A DNA stretch of 64,000 nt from Massarina eburnea CBS 473.64 (GCA_010093635.1 MU006779.1:1144284-1208283); one strand, 5' to 3'; shown: positions 34,874 through 47,596, counted from the stretch's first letter. A program made the numbers and translations. Notes: generated from the sequence alone by a model not told the origin.

Positions 34874-36795
34874 ATGCCGAGGGATCCCCTCATCGCTCTC
34901 GTTGGGAAGCCGTCGTCGGGGAAGAGTACGACGCTTAATAGGTGCGTTTTCCTGTTGGCCTGGCCCTTTGGAGCCTCTTGCTGGGCGAGGGGGCTTGAGG
35001 AGGGCTTTTGGGGGAGAGGGGGGTTGGAGTGGGTGTGCGGCTTTGAATTTGGCTAAGCTGTTTTTTTGGGTGTGTCGTAGCTTGACGGATGCTACGTCGA
35101 AAGTTGGTGTGTATTACGGATTCCTATCCCTTTTCTGTTTTCTGGGACGGGAGTGGGGAGAGGGAGGGGTGGTGGTGTGATGGTTTGCTGATTTTGATCA
35201 TGTAGGGAATTTTCCGTGAGTACTGTCCTCTCCATATCATTTCCCCCCTGGAGGAAGAGAAAGAAAAGAGGAAGAGATGGGAAAAGGGAGTGCGGAATCA
35301 GAAAAGACGAAGTAGAGAAGAGGAAAACAGGAGATACGAGAGAAAGAAATCAAGTTAACCCACCCTCCCTCAAAGCTTCACGACCATCGACCCCCAACGC
35401 GCAATCGGATACCTCCAGATCCCCTGCGCCTGCGCCCGCCCTGGCATCGAGCTGTCTGCGCGCTGCAAGCCGAACTACGGATCATGCATCGACGGCCGCC
35501 GTAGCGTGCCCATCGAGCTCCTGGATGTGGCGGGTCTAGTGCCCGGTGCGCATATGGGGAAGGGCTTGGGTAATCGCTTTTTGGATGATTTGAGACATGC
35601 GGATGCGCTTGTGCATGTGGTGGATGTTAGTGGGTGTACGGATGCTGAGGGTGAGTTTTGTGGTGTGATGTGTTGGGGAAGAGGTGGGATTGGAGGTGTG
35701 AGAGGATGTAAGAGAATGGGGTAGGAGGGGGAATGTCAGAGAGGAGTAGGGGGTAAGGCAGTGGATTGGGCTAATTGTGTACAGGAAAGGCCACGAGAGG
35801 GTACGACCCTAGTCAAGACATCGTATGGCTGCGCTCAGAAATCGTACGCTGGATACAAGGCAATCTCATGGACAAATGGTTCGTAACCCCCCTCCCCTCT
35901 CCTTGAGAACATGAATAACTTCATCCAGGGGCTCCATAAAACGCCGTCACGTAGCCGTCAAAGCCACGGCCGTCGAAACCCTCCAAAACCAATTCTCAGG
36001 CTACGGTTCCACCTCCGCAACCGTAGCCCGCACCCTCGACCGCCTCGCCCTCAAACAGCCCCTCCAGGACTGGTCCAACGAAACCATCGAGCGCGTCGTC
36101 AACGCCTTCACAGACGAAAAATTCCCCACCGTCATCGCTCTCAACAAAATCGACCACCCCGACGCCGACAAGAACGTCGCCAAGATCGCCAAGCAGATGG
36201 ATCCCAAATCCATCGTCCTGTGCAGTGCCATCAGCGAGGTCTTCCTGCGTAAGTTGGCCAAGCAGGGCTTCGTCAAGTACACCGAGGGCAGCGAGTTTCT
36301 GGACACCCGAGACGACTTGATCGAGCAGGGCGATCCCGACGGTGGCGGTCTCAAACCCCTCGACGACAAACTGGCGACCCGCATCGAGAACCTGAAGGAT
36401 ATGGTGCTTTTCCGCTTCGGCAGCACCGGCGTCGTGCAGGTCCTGTCTCGTGCCGCCGATCTCCTGGGTTTGGTGCCCGTTTTCCCCGTCAGGAATATCT
36501 CGTCTTTTACTAGTGGGGGCGCGAGCTCCACGGCGGTTTTCAGGGATTGTGTACTTGTGGGCAAGGGCGCGACGGTGGGCGATGTTTATCGCAAAGTTAT
36601 GGGTGATGCGCCCATGGCGTATGTGGAGACTAGGGGTGGGGTTAGGGTTGGGGAGGATGATGTTGTGGCGGTGGGGAGGAATGATGTGAGTTCTTTTTGA
36701 TTTCTTTCTTTGCTATTGGAGCGGAGCGGAGTGGAGTGGATTCCAGTGCTAACATGCATGTACAGATATTATCGTTCAAGGTTGGGAGGGCGTAG
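34874..36795 (+). CDS. OBG/YchF-type GTPase (YGR210C-like)
   Basis: Seven exons: 34874..34941, 35081..35106, 35206..35215, 35376..35650, 35785..35878, 35929..36685, 36766..36795; 419 residues. Exons 2 and 3 are only 26 and 10 nt, needed to read GKPSSGKSTTLNSLTDATSK then VGNFPFTTIDPQ. GTPase motifs: G1 GKPSSGKST, G2 threonines in FTTIDPQ, G3 DVAGL(VPGAHMGKGLGNRF), G4 NKID with SAISEV as G5. The C-terminal part (VLFRFGSTGVVQVLSRAADL...GDAPMAYVETRGG) corresponds to the YGR210C-type TGS-like end. The intron after exon 5 uses a gttcgt donor. Yeast Ygr210c is an uncharacterised cytosolic OBG-family GTPase, presumably ribosome- or translation-related. Exon structure is unusual but every junction keeps frame. 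Confidence 0.88.
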
Positions 36796-37405
36796 AGATG
36801 GCTTGTGTGTCGGTTGAGGTGTTTGGCGATGAAAAGTGCTTTTTTCTTGTTTGATACCTTGTAGATTGTTTGCTGAATTTATGGTGCCTCATTATGATGA
36901 CGATGATGTGCTGGTTTGCATCTTGGGAGAAGGATTTGTTGTCTTTGATGTTAGTGAGCTTGTCTGAGGTGGACGGTTTTGGGTTGCGATGATTGAGGTT
37001 GTAGTTCTGGATGAGTGGGGGAGGGGGCATGTGGTGATCTAGATGGTAGGTATGGTAAGTGAGGGAAGACAGTCACGAAATGTGATTGTTGGTGGTGGAT
37101 TTACTTGTAAAGAAGTTACTATGGAGTTTGCTGATTTTATCAAAGTAATGAACTAGTAGAGGAAAATGCGAAAAGGCAGATATGATCGGAAGGAATGTAG
37201 TGGACACTTTGTTTTTTGTTTTATGTGAGTAGATAGAGAACAGTCTATTTGAAAGCAAATGTGTAAAGGAAATAGTCTATCGAATGCGGAAAAACAAGAA
37301 CTTGGCAGTAAGCAAAAGGGCGAAAAGGGCAAGCAGTGTATGAGAAAGGAAAAGAGAACCAAAAGAAATGACAAAAATAATCAGTGGTTACAGACGACAG
37401 CGGCC
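36796..37405. other. Convergent intergenic region
   Basis: Between the 3' ends of the GTPase and Argonaute genes; must hold both 3' UTRs. No gene seen. Confidence 0.5.
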
Positions 37406-40400
37406 TCACATCCAGAACATAATCCCATCCAAGGCCTTCTTCCAGGGCCCACAACCACCATCCGCACCCTCATCCCACTCCCTCTTCGCCTGAGCCAAAA
37501 ACCTCTCCTCAATCTCAACCAAAGCGTCCTTCTGACACCTCCTCTCCTCCGCCATCTGCGCGGCCGATCTCCTCACCCTACCGCGCTCATTCGGCGCAAC
37601 CGCCGGAAGTCCGGCAACGAGGCTCCGCAGCACCTCCTGCTGGCTATTCTCCAAGTCCCTGCGATCCTCCGTGTACTTTTTATAGTGCGGGCTTGTCCTG
37701 ACCGGGTTGAACCAGTCACGCATGTAGCAGCGGCCACGCTCGCAGAGCCGGTCGGCGTAGTAGGCTGGTGGCGCGTAGGATACGCCCATGGTGGCCCGGA
37801 CGTAGGTGTAGCATAGCTTGTGGGTCAGCATTTGTAGCTCCTTGTCTGCTAGATTCATGCCGTTCTCTAGTACGAAGTAGCGGGTTGGGATCGCCGTTCC
37901 TTCTAGGTTGCGGTGCGATTGTAGGTAGAATTCGGAATAGTACGGCGAAGTGATTGCGTGGTCTATGAGTGTGCCGGGTTGACAGTCTCCGTTGTCTCCG
38001 CCGCTGTAGAAGCGTGTTGAGTGTCGCTTGACGGCTACTAATGCCGTGATGGGAATCGGTTTGTTGTTATTGATGGCTGCGCAGGCTTTCTTGATCGCTT
38101 TTATCTCCACTTCTACCACTTCTTGGTATTGGCTGGTGCTTACTCCGTCGCGGAAGAAGAGGATTCTTTTGGGAATGCCGTGCGCTCGTGAGTAGGCGAA
38201 GAGTCTCTCCTGGACCATGGCTTGCATGTTGTCGATAATCTATCAATGTCAGCGCTTCATTACGGGTAAAATTGGTGCTCGCTGCATTCTAACCTCTTTC
38301 TTAGCCTCGCTCTGCAGTCTCATGGATCCTAGAAATTTGCCTCCATGGGCATCGACGGATCCAACCACCGACGCAATCGAGGGGCATCCTAGAAGTGAGT
38401 TTCCGCCCGGGTGAGTGACGTCCGCTCCTAGAACAAGCGTGTCTTGCAAAATCTCCGAGATTGGCTTGCTGCCTACTTCGGAAACGGTATGGTTTCGTCC
38501 CCCGGTTTTCAGGTTTACTTTCATGGCCACGTTGGCGATGTAGTTTGAAACATCCTTCGCCTGCTTCACGACTCCACCCCTTCCGACGTTTTTCGCCTCT
38601 GTAAGACAGATCGAGTTCCAGCCGTACCCGCGTTCCATGACGTCTTTGAATGCTGAGTATACTGGAATACTTGGTGTTGGGAGTAGAAGTAAGGCTAGAT
38701 CTATCTCTGCCGATTTGTACTTGGCGAGACTCATCGTGAATACTTCTTTGATTGCAGCATGGTCTTTCGTATCTCCGGGAATATTGACGTTGATTTCTCC
38801 GATGCACTGAGTGCCCGCAGCGGTTCCGTATTTTGTCACTTCATTGCTGAGGGCATCTTTGTACAGGGTCGTTATAGCCCCCTTCGTGGCGGACTTTAGA
38901 GTGTTGATCAAGAGATACTTGACTGGATCCTTATCGGATCTTTTCTTCTTCGGACAGTCGAGGAATTTGATGTCTTTGCCCGCAAGATTCCAGCTGGCTT
39001 TGTCACCCTTAGGCTCCTTTGTTCCCGACCCATAGATTATAGTGAGCGGGTTCATCAGAGCAGCCTGAATGCGGAGCATCGTCGGCTTGATCAAGAGCTG
39101 CGGGCATCCGGGCTTGCGTTGCGGTTAGTCAAGATGTACCTTGGGGAGAAAGACGAACAGAACTTACGAATGGCTGGAAATCAGAGCTGGGATTCATTCC
39201 AAGACTTTGCAGTCCCTCAACCTCAATTAGAGTCCGACTCTCTTCCGGTCCCTTCCGTGCTTCTTCATGCATGCCTTCAACGACACGGTCTGGAAGGAGT
39301 CGATTGTGCATCTGGTATGGTAGGATCCGAAGGAATTCCTGGGGATACCACGACGGGTCGTCCTTGCTGCCGACGTTGACAGCGTCAAGATTGTCGTTGA
39401 CACGCTTTCCGAAAACTTCTTGCATGTGTCTACTAACATAGGTCCACTGGTCTGATTCTACCCAAGTCTCGTTCTGCTGGATCATCTTCTTAAACCTTAG
39501 CGTTCCGATTCTCTTGTTTTCGTAGGATGATCTGTCGCCCACGTCGAAAATCGTCTTGACTCGATTCTCGGGCTTGTTCAGGCGGTCGACGTTTTCTTGG
39601 TCTTCTGCTTTTGCTGCACGGAGACGGTCGTGGATGATGTATACTCGCTTCCCCTTGAGTACCTTCCTGCGGTCGTCTTGGTCAAACGTCTCGTCCTGCA
39701 TGAATTTGTCTACTGTCAAGGTATTGAAGAAAGCACTGGTGGCCTTTTGAATGTTCAGAAACACTGACCCCATTCCAGGCTTCATGGTGTACTCGTAACC
39801 TCGAAGTGTCACCATTGCCTGGGTTTGTGGAGACCCTAGCACTTTCGATGTGTTTTTCAAGAAGAACTTGTTTGCTGACGTCTTGAAAGCGTTGTCGGCG
39901 AAGGCTTTCGAGATTGCGATGTTCAGTGCGTCTACAATCGGGTTGAAGTCGAAATGCGGCAGGTTCGCGTCATCTGGCCTTGTTGCTGGATCTACGTAGG
40001 CTTGGAGGGTATTGATGTCGCATTCACCGCGGTACTTGAAGTGCAAGTGCAGACGATCCTCACCATCGGTGATTGGCTTCGGAGCCCACACAAGGCCCTC
40101 AGTCGATGCGTTGCGAGGGGTGTTGTTCGATACAAGATCGTGCAGAGGCTTCCAGGCAACGATCGTCTTGATATAATCGGTCGCGAGATGGTCCTTGTTG
40201 GCAGCCAAGAAATCCCATCCTTCAATGGCGGCTTTCACGATAAGCTTTTTCTTGCGACGGCTTGCGCTATCGGGGATATCCAGGATCTCATACAGGAAGA
40301 ACTTGGTGTCTTTCGCAAACTGGACTTCGAAGTAATTGGCGAGAACATTGGTCTTTGGGTCGGCGAGCTCTTTACGAATAGCGTAAGGGGTGTTTTTAGC

Positions 40401-40970
40401 GGAGCTCAGAAAGCCCTTAGCATCGTAGGTGTTTCCACTTGCAAGAGAATATGCTTGCGGCACGCTTTTAACGGGTCGGTAGGACAGTTCGACTTGCTCA
40501 GCCGCACTGGCATCTTGTGTACTAGACAAAGCTGCCTTTTCTACATCCTTGTGATGTTCAATGGGATTGATTCGAGGATGATTGGATGCCGCAGCTAGAA
40601 TGATAGCCGGAGGAGGGTTTACTGGCGCGATAACAGGGGCTTGAGCGATGGACGCTTGTTTTCCTTTACCTCGTTTTTGGAGAACATACGCTTTGATAGT
40701 CTTCGCTTGACACTGTTGATTGAAGGGTTTACCTTCGTTGTACCGGGAGGCTTCTCGTGCGATCCAGACATGCGTGGGTATGGGTCCTTGGACTTGCTTG
40801 ACCGAGCATTTCTTCATCTCGTCCCATGCATCATGACCACCTATGTTGCATAGAATGCATGGATCTTGGTCCATATTGGCAGTAGCATTTTCTATAATCT
40901 CTTTGGGTACGGTGACTTTGGGGGCTGCTTTGGGGGGCATCTTTGTCGATGTTGTCAGATTAGATTGCAA
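37406..40970 (-). CDS. Argonaute (QDE-2-like RNA-silencing nuclease)
   Basis: Exons 40970..39168, 39112..38294, 38239..37406; 1151 residues, or 1141 from the second ATG at 40940 (MPPKAAPKV). N-terminal CILCNIGGH...KKC looks like a zinc knuckle and is followed by basic KRGKGKQ. Then ArgoN (VLANYFEVQFAKDTKFFLYE), linker, PAZ, L2, MID and PIWI. PIWI motifs: LGADVTHPGG (D), KKEIIDNM (glutamate finger, split across the last intron), LFFRDGVS (D) and PPAYYADRL, where Asp takes the position of the usual His, giving a DEDD-type tetrad considered slicer-competent. GTAIPTRYFVL and LCYTYVRATMGVSYAPPAYY are typical. An insertion of about 80 charged residues precedes the C-terminal MFWM. Central to RNA interference/quelling. 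No Dicer or RdRP gene is nearby. Confidence 0.93.
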
Positions 40971-41744
40971 GTGGTTATCGAAGGTATGAAGTTGATGTCT
41001 TCGATAATGATCTTGCTGTGATTCTGGTGTTTCCTTTCTAAGGAGAAACTACCCGCTTCATATACGTATCCTTTTTGATTGCTGTTGGCGATGGGAGATG
41101 GCAATCCTGGGGACAAAGCTCCCTTCAAGCATGTGGTGTTGTGTAAAGCCTCCGGCGTATAATGAAAACTTCTAGTTCCATTATCTTAATGGTATCGAAT
41201 AGTTGAAAGATTGTGAATCAGTCTTGCTTCTAGCTTGCTAGCGTCAGCGACCGGGGGAAACGTCAAGTTGTTACTTGAGATAGGCGAAAACAATAGTTAA
41301 ACCAGCAGTTTCCCCTTACAATCATTCGCAAGCTATAGGCAAGCCATGTTTCCTAGAATCAGCAGTCGGTGTCAACTAGCCACGCGGAAACATTGTTCCT
41401 CATGACCTAGTTATTAGCGTTCGCCTTAACTTGTGGCGGGGTGCTCGGCATGTCCCGCATCTTTGGTACTAGAAGTCTCCCTAGGCTAATGACATGTTTA
41501 TGTTAGGATGGCGTATTGAATTTCTAGGGCTAGGGGGTGTTTGTGGCAAAAAATAAGACATGTGCAAAGCCGCTTTACAGGTCTTTACAAACTGAAATCT
41601 GACATCACCATCACAAACCTTCTGGATTATTCAGCTCAGCTCAGAAGTTCTACTACATTCTAAATTACGAGTTAGGAAACATCTTTCCCCCTGCAATCCG
41701 GCACTAACATTGGGCACCTTCAACTTTTCTCTTTGAATTTCGCC
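40971..41744. other. Intergenic region, no gene seen
   Basis: Upstream region of Argonaute and 3' region of the secreted-protein gene. AT-leaning; no element recognised. Confidence 0.45.
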
Positions 41745-42871
41745 TCATCTGCATCTGTTTTCCGGGTCGTCCCTAGTAAGCGCACAGATCATCTTATCCG
41801 CCTTCCCCTGCCCATAAGTCGACACCAATTCCGCCCTAAAGTCGGACCATTGCCTTCTCGTATCAGCGATCGCAACTTTGACCGCCCGACCAAAGTTCCC
41901 GTTGTATTTGCCTCGATTCGTTCCCGGGGTGCCAGAGGTCGCGCCTGTTTGAGCGTTGATAGTTCCTTTATCCTTGTTCAATGAATCATGTAGGATACGA
42001 TTATAACAAGTTCCGGAAGGTGGAGCCGGTGCAGTGTCTTTGCCGAATTGGTAGCAACCAGTGGTGAGGTTGTATGGGATGGAGAGAACGTCATCTTTGG
42101 CGGTATGACGGAGGTTGAGGAGAGGGGCGGGGCTTGTGTTGGCTAGACCGGGAGGGTTGCTGTGAGGGTTAGTGTGACGGTTCTGGTCCGAGGGAAGAGA
42201 TATAGGACTTACGCAATTGTATAGGGCGGCGCTGCGGTATCAGCCCAATTGGAGTGAGAGTAGAAATCTTGTACGCCATGGAGAGCCACGCCAAAACCCT
42301 GATAGACATTGCCTGGGTCACTTATCAGGACATGAAACTACAATCAAGTTCAACATAAATACTTACACTTGATCCTCCCACTAGTCTGAGGCCTAAATGT
42401 ACAACTCGGCCAAGTAACACTGTAAGGATTACTCCACCACGAAGTCTTTATGTTCCCTTTCCCATCTAACAAGGTCGCCGCTTCAATGATACTATCCCTG
42501 AACTGGCTCTTCAGAAAATCAACGCAAGTTTTCAGCTTTGACGATGCTATTTGTCGGCTTTGCGGGTAACCTGTAATGTCGAGAAAGTCGGCATCATCAC
42601 AATGGGCCTCAGCGCCGAAGGGAGGAGGAACGTCTGGGGCTCCAACGGCGCCGAAAGTGCCAGTGCTGCCAGCTACCTGGTCTACGGAATCTTCTTCAAA
42701 ACAGGATCCATCGCTCTTCCACCCTCCATAACATTGGAGGGCGGCACGGGTTATACGTTCGTGTTCCGCTTGTTGTCCAAGGAGGTATGTGGTACCGAAA
42801 TCTTTCTCAGGGTGGGCAGTGACCAAGGAGAGAAGACAAGGAACGAGTATTATGATCTTCATTTTGAACAA
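41745..42871 (-). CDS. Secreted protein with HET-C-like histidine motifs, unassigned
   Basis: Exons 42871..42367, 42312..42213, 42159..41745; 339 residues (second ATG at 42862). Signal peptide MKIIILVPCLLSLVTA. The mature protein has AEHERITRAALQCYG near its N terminus and VALHGVQDFYSHSNWADTA in the middle; this H...HxxxDFYxHSN pattern resembles the metal-coordinating region of HET-C-type and zinc-dependent phospholipase C-like proteins. Eight or so cysteines suggest disulfides. A C-terminal region AVKVAIADTRRQWSDFRAEL ends with a Cys-containing tail. I cannot name the family with certainty; secretion and a hydrolase-like fold are inference. Introns are canonical and the frame closes at TGA. 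Confidence 0.7.
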
Positions 42872-43541
42872 CCAACGATCCGGAGCAAAAGTGGTACGAT
42901 CTTGCCATCAGGAATATCAACCTTGGAAGATCTGCGCGGAGATTTAACGAGGGCAGATTGTTATGGAATGTTGAGGACTATTGACGCGCTGCATTGGAAT
43001 GCAGTCATGCATAGCTCGCTGTTTGGAGGAGATAGCAAAGAGTTGGTTAACTAGTGGATGAATGTCGTGTGGCAGCCTGACTGTAGAAATAGGACAAGCA
43101 ACTTGATGTCCATGGTTACGTACTCGCTCTCTGGCCGTTTCCCCACGACTATGTGCCTACAAACAAAGTCAGCGCATTTAACGGTAGTTCGAGTGGGAAT
43201 CTTATCATCGTGGACATGCATTACGAAAAGGCGAGATTTATGAAGCCTGTGTACAAGGAGAAAGTAGCGACAAGAAATCAAGAATTGATCTTCTGACTAA
43301 GGACAAGACGCGATAGATGTGTCCGAAATAACGCTGTACTAGTCTCAAAATAGTAAGCACCTCAGAAAGTCTGTCTCGAAGGCGTTTCAGTGAACAAGAC
43401 CTCAAACAGTAGGGAAAGCCGTCATGACTCTGCGAACATAGTAACTTCTGTATCATCATTTCATCAACTAATAGAAAAGCGATGCCTGCCAAAGAGCTTA
43501 CTTTTGAACACCATCAACCCCCCCTATCTACGTCTTTTCGC
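42872..43541. other. Intergenic region, no gene seen
   Basis: 5' region of the secreted-protein gene and 3' UTR of the transporter. An open frame on the plus strand (42551-43054) is mainly antisense to the secreted-protein gene and is not called. Confidence 0.45.
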
Positions 43542-45429
43542 TCACTCATTATGTACCGTCGCCTCGGCTGTTTGCTTTTTCTCACCCATGTGCTCGACCC
43601 TCTCTATCTGGTCTTTCTCTCCCCCAGCGATAACTTTCTCATCGCCAATATACCTTCCCGTGCACACATACCTTCTGAATTTCTTCGCCGAGAGCTTAGG
43701 CTTAGCTTCGAACATTTCATCAATCTCTTCCAGCGTTCGGTTCTTGATTTCGGGGAGGTAGAAGTAGATCCAAACCACGGTGAGCATGCAAGAAGGTCCC
43801 CAGATCCAACCTGTGGGATGATTAGTATTTTTATCGCTCTACTGAGATGAAAGGAGGGTGATAGGGAAATTAGTCTTACCGTATTCAGGGCCCCAGTTCA
43901 ATGCATCTGGATTGATAAAGTATGGTGCTGTGAACGTAGCGAGCCATGCGCCTGCAAAACCGATCGCGGCGGCAATACCAAAAGTGTGTGATCGGAGACG
44001 TTGTGAGGGGATTTCTCCGCCTGCGAGCCAAGCGTACGTCGCCACCATACCATTGTAGCCACAGATGTAGATGATAGACATTCCCACAATGACCTGAGAA
44101 TTATTAGCCAATAATTCGAACAAGAACATAACCAAGACTAACCTTTCCGGTACTGACAGTACCAGGTGAAACATGGTAGACAGCAGCGACAATAAACTGA
44201 GCGATACCACAGATGCTCATGCCGACCATGAGGAAAACGCGGCGGCGACCGATCTTGGAGATCACACAACTGTTGATGAGAATAGCAATGACACCGACAG
44301 CGGTCATGACGCAGGACATCTTGAAAGCATCAGTGATACCAGCCATCTTGAAAAAGTAGGTTCCATATGCTGTTCCCTCAGATGTTAGTACGGAAATATA
44401 TGCAAAGGGGTGTTAGAGGGGAAGAAGTCTTACCAATCATAAACATAGCACCACTGGCTGCTTGGATCGAGATCGCTGCAATAGCCAACAAAGTTCTCCT
44501 TCGATCCACAGGATTCCTCCAGATATCGATAAAGCTTGCGCTACTCGCAACCTCCTTCTCAGCAAGGATAGCGGCATGAATCTCATCAAGCTCATCCTGG
44601 ACGCCCTCGGGATGCGGACGCATCCACAAGAGCGATTTATGTGCTTGTTCATTCCTCTCCATCAAAACAAGCCATCTGGGGCTCTCGGGAATGAAGAATA
44701 GACCAACGGATAGGAAAACGGGAACAATATAGATGATGCCAAGGGGGATGAGATAAGACTCTCTGCCTTCGATACCAGCAGTCCCGTTATCGACGACAGT
44801 GCCGACGAGGGAGCCGATGGAGGTCCAGGATTGGAAAACAGAGATCATGAGACCGCGATAACGGGCTGGCGCACTTTCCTATTGATGTTGTCAGCCTCGA
44901 ATAACATCAACGTGGATCAACATACCTGGATATAAAGTTGACTAAACGTCATGTACCACCCGTTCGCGAGACCGATCAGAAACCTCCCTGCGTATATGCC
45001 CCCTAGGCTCGTCGTAGCCATCATAATGACATTGGCTACGCAGCATAGAACACTCGCCAACCACAAGCAATGGCGGCGACTAAGGTATGTGGCAAAGAAA
45101 CCGGCAGAAGACGACGATATAAAGGCACCGAGGGTCATGAGAGAGGAGATGAGTTGTTGACGACCGGGCGAAATGTTATAGCCCCCGGCTACCGCTGGAT
45201 CAGGATGGCCAAAGACCTGTACGCATGGTTAGATCTGCCGATGAAGAAAAAATGCAATACGTTTATCGAACGAGACACAACTTACTTCGAGGAATCCTTT
45301 CATAGCCTGCAAACCACCTATTGCGCCGAAATCGAGACCATACTGAAATGGCGACATCGACACGAGTGTGCAGGCGAGAAGGCATTTCCAGTTCTCACGG
45401 AGACCCACGCCTGTTGACGCTTCCGGCAT
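43542..45429 (-). CDS. MFS sugar transporter
   Basis: Exons 45429..45286, 45216..44926, 44878..44434, 44369..44143, 44093..43880, 43810..43542; 529 residues. ATG at 45429 (MPEASTGVGLRENWKCLLAC). Twelve-helix major-facilitator layout with the sugar-porter signatures: DFGAIGGLQAM in helix 1, GRFLIGLANGWYMTFSQLYI with ESAPARYRGL after helix 4-5, PESPRWLV at the end of helix 6, SKIGRRRVFLMVG between helices 8 and 9, and a terminal PEIKNRTLEEIDEMF. This is the alpha-glucoside/hexose transporter branch of fungal sugar porters; the substrate is not predictable. The long cytosolic tail is charged. Five CreA-type motifs lie 250-340 bp upstream. Neighbours are oxidative enzymes, so it may serve that cluster or be independent. 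Confidence 0.9.
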
Positions 45430-47596
45430 GATGGCGTTCCTCGTCTTCAAACAAAGATCTCAATCAATGACTACTAGTGGTAGGCAAACGTCGTCCGACA
45501 AAAGGTTGAACAAGACAACGTTGTTTCGAAGAAGCGGTGTCTATCCACCTTGTATATTCAGCACATTTGTCTGTGCTATCCTAGCGACAACCCAGCCTCC
45601 GTTCAATTCGCCCTTCATGTGCACGCACAGCTTCCAAAGTCACGCTTAATATCTGCCGTCGATCGCCATGCAGCTAAGCGGGGCCTCCCCCGGACTTGGC
45701 TGGGGGCTAAGTTATGGGGAAGCGGGGAAGACCCCTATCTATCCAATAATCTCACCTTACCCCCGGAAAGCAAAGCATCGTTCGTTTCGAGCTTGGTGGT
45801 GTGGGGTGTACCTTTTGAGACTGCCCCGAGCTGATTGTGACGATACTCCTAGTCCGAGGGAGATGTGCTGTGGGTGGCAATACATTTCTACAAGGTAAGA
45901 TAGGCGGTGTCAAGGGTCTGGACAAGTCATGGCGCATCTTTGGACGGGATACCATCGCGTCGGGTTGATAACGCCGTACAACAACTTCATCTTTGGCGAC
46001 GCCATGCTTACCCTAGATTATGGCTCATTAGCTGGCTTTGAAATCGTATGGTATTTCATCGAGAATAAGTTGCCTTTCTCTTCTCCGTTCATACATTCCC
46101 AGCCAAAGGAAGCGCTGAACAGCGTGAAGAGCATCGAAGTCATCGGAAAAACCAACAACATACCATGAGGCACGGGAGCGTTTCCCCGGTTTTGAACCAT
46201 GTCAAGCTTCCCGAAGGCTTGGCACCTCGACATATTCAGGGCCTCGTAATTCAAAGGGTGTAGTGTTCTCTTGCTTCTAATTTGTTGGCGATCGAGTCGG
46301 CGAAAGTGGCAAATAGTCAAATGTCTCGATCGTCCCTTCGAAATGGCTTCGGTAGCACGCTTTTAGTATAACTTCGGCAGTTGCTTAGTACAATATTCTC
46401 CCGTGCATGCAGGAACTGCTGAAGGATTTCATAGATGAAGAAATTGATCGTCCTTCTTGTAAACTCAGCTCTAAGTAGTTGACGCTTGTCAGAAGCACAT
46501 GCTTACAGATCGAGAGTTTGACTCGTGGCAACCGACTTGTTGAACTGCCGACCGCCTTTGCGCAATAATTGTCAAATCTTGTTTCTCGAGCTTGGCTGCT
46601 CCCAATAACTACTTCCTTGTAGGTCGAGATCCACTGAAATCCTACATACACGGTCCGATCCGTCCAACACATAGTCTTCGTAACAGTAGGTAGTACATCG
46701 CGGGCGGCGAAGTGCTTGGCTTGCCAATGAGGGGAAACAAAAGGAGCTCTAATTCAATAGTGGTAAACACGCCTTTTTCAGTCTCCTAGCACTGGTAGCT
46801 ATAGCTGAAGCAATCATACTCGCTCCTTTTGAGCCAACACTGAGACGTCTACTTTCCGTGCAAACTTAATGGATACAGAGACACTTCATATAAGTAGGAG
46901 AGGCAAGGAGGGGAAATTGCGAAGAGAAAAAGAAAAACCAGGTGTCTGGGAGTTTAGAGTGATCAGTGTTAAGCCATGGAGATAAGACGCGTACTTAACA
47001 CGCTATCATCTCTTCGGTTTAGCGCGACACGCACAAACCCAACCTCCAGAGCTCAAGCCAATGGACGGGAGATTCACATTGGTTCCACATTTACGTGTCT
47101 TCAATATCATCCTATCGAAGGTAGAATCATCTTGTTCCGTGAGGGTGAAAGCATGTCAATATCAATTCACCTCCATATATCAGTGAGGCACCCAAGGTAC
47201 CACCGCGGAGAGAACATAAAGAACATCACAGCGGAGCACGGAAATCTCTTCCTGAAGCGATCTTACCGCCAACCCAACATGCACCAAGTCATGCGATTCA
47301 TCCGGAAGATAAGTGGCTGTCCAGATCCTTCCAACAGTAATTTGCCGGCTAATTGCCCCACCGTGAGAATGTGGGGTTTGCTTTACCCCGGATGACAAAC
47401 CACCAACGCAGATAGGTGCATCAAAAGTAGCCTTCTTGAATAGAGGGGTATGCGCATGTTCGTCATTGGTAATTAACGGCTTTGAACCGAGGTCAGGCGT
47501 TTAACATAGTCAGCTGCATACGAAGTAGATACTCTGGCTTGTCATACTAAAGTCATTCAACTTCAACACTGGCACTTCAGAGTAGGGGTAGATGCA
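45430..47596. other. Divergent intergenic region
   Basis: Shared upstream region of the sugar transporter (-) and P450 (+). Holds a cluster of CreA-type sites near 45.7 kb. Open frames such as 46976-47395 show no domain. No repeats or RNA genes recognised. Confidence 0.45.
45678..45766. promoter_or_regulatory. Cluster of five CreA-type SYGGRG sites
   Basis: GCGGGG at 45678-45683 and 45722-45727, CTGGGG at 45700-45705, and CCGGGG on the minus strand at 45688-45693 and 45761-45766. They lie 249-337 bp upstream of the transporter start. CreA/Mig1 carbon-catabolite repression of sugar transporters is well known; occupancy here is inferred. Confidence 0.45.

Noticed and set aside
42551..43054. 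167-residue plus-strand frame
   Set aside because: Mostly antisense to the exon of the secreted-protein gene; no domain.
46976..47395. 139-residue plus-strand frame upstream of the P450
   Set aside because: No domain, signal peptide or homology-like motif; a typical chance frame.
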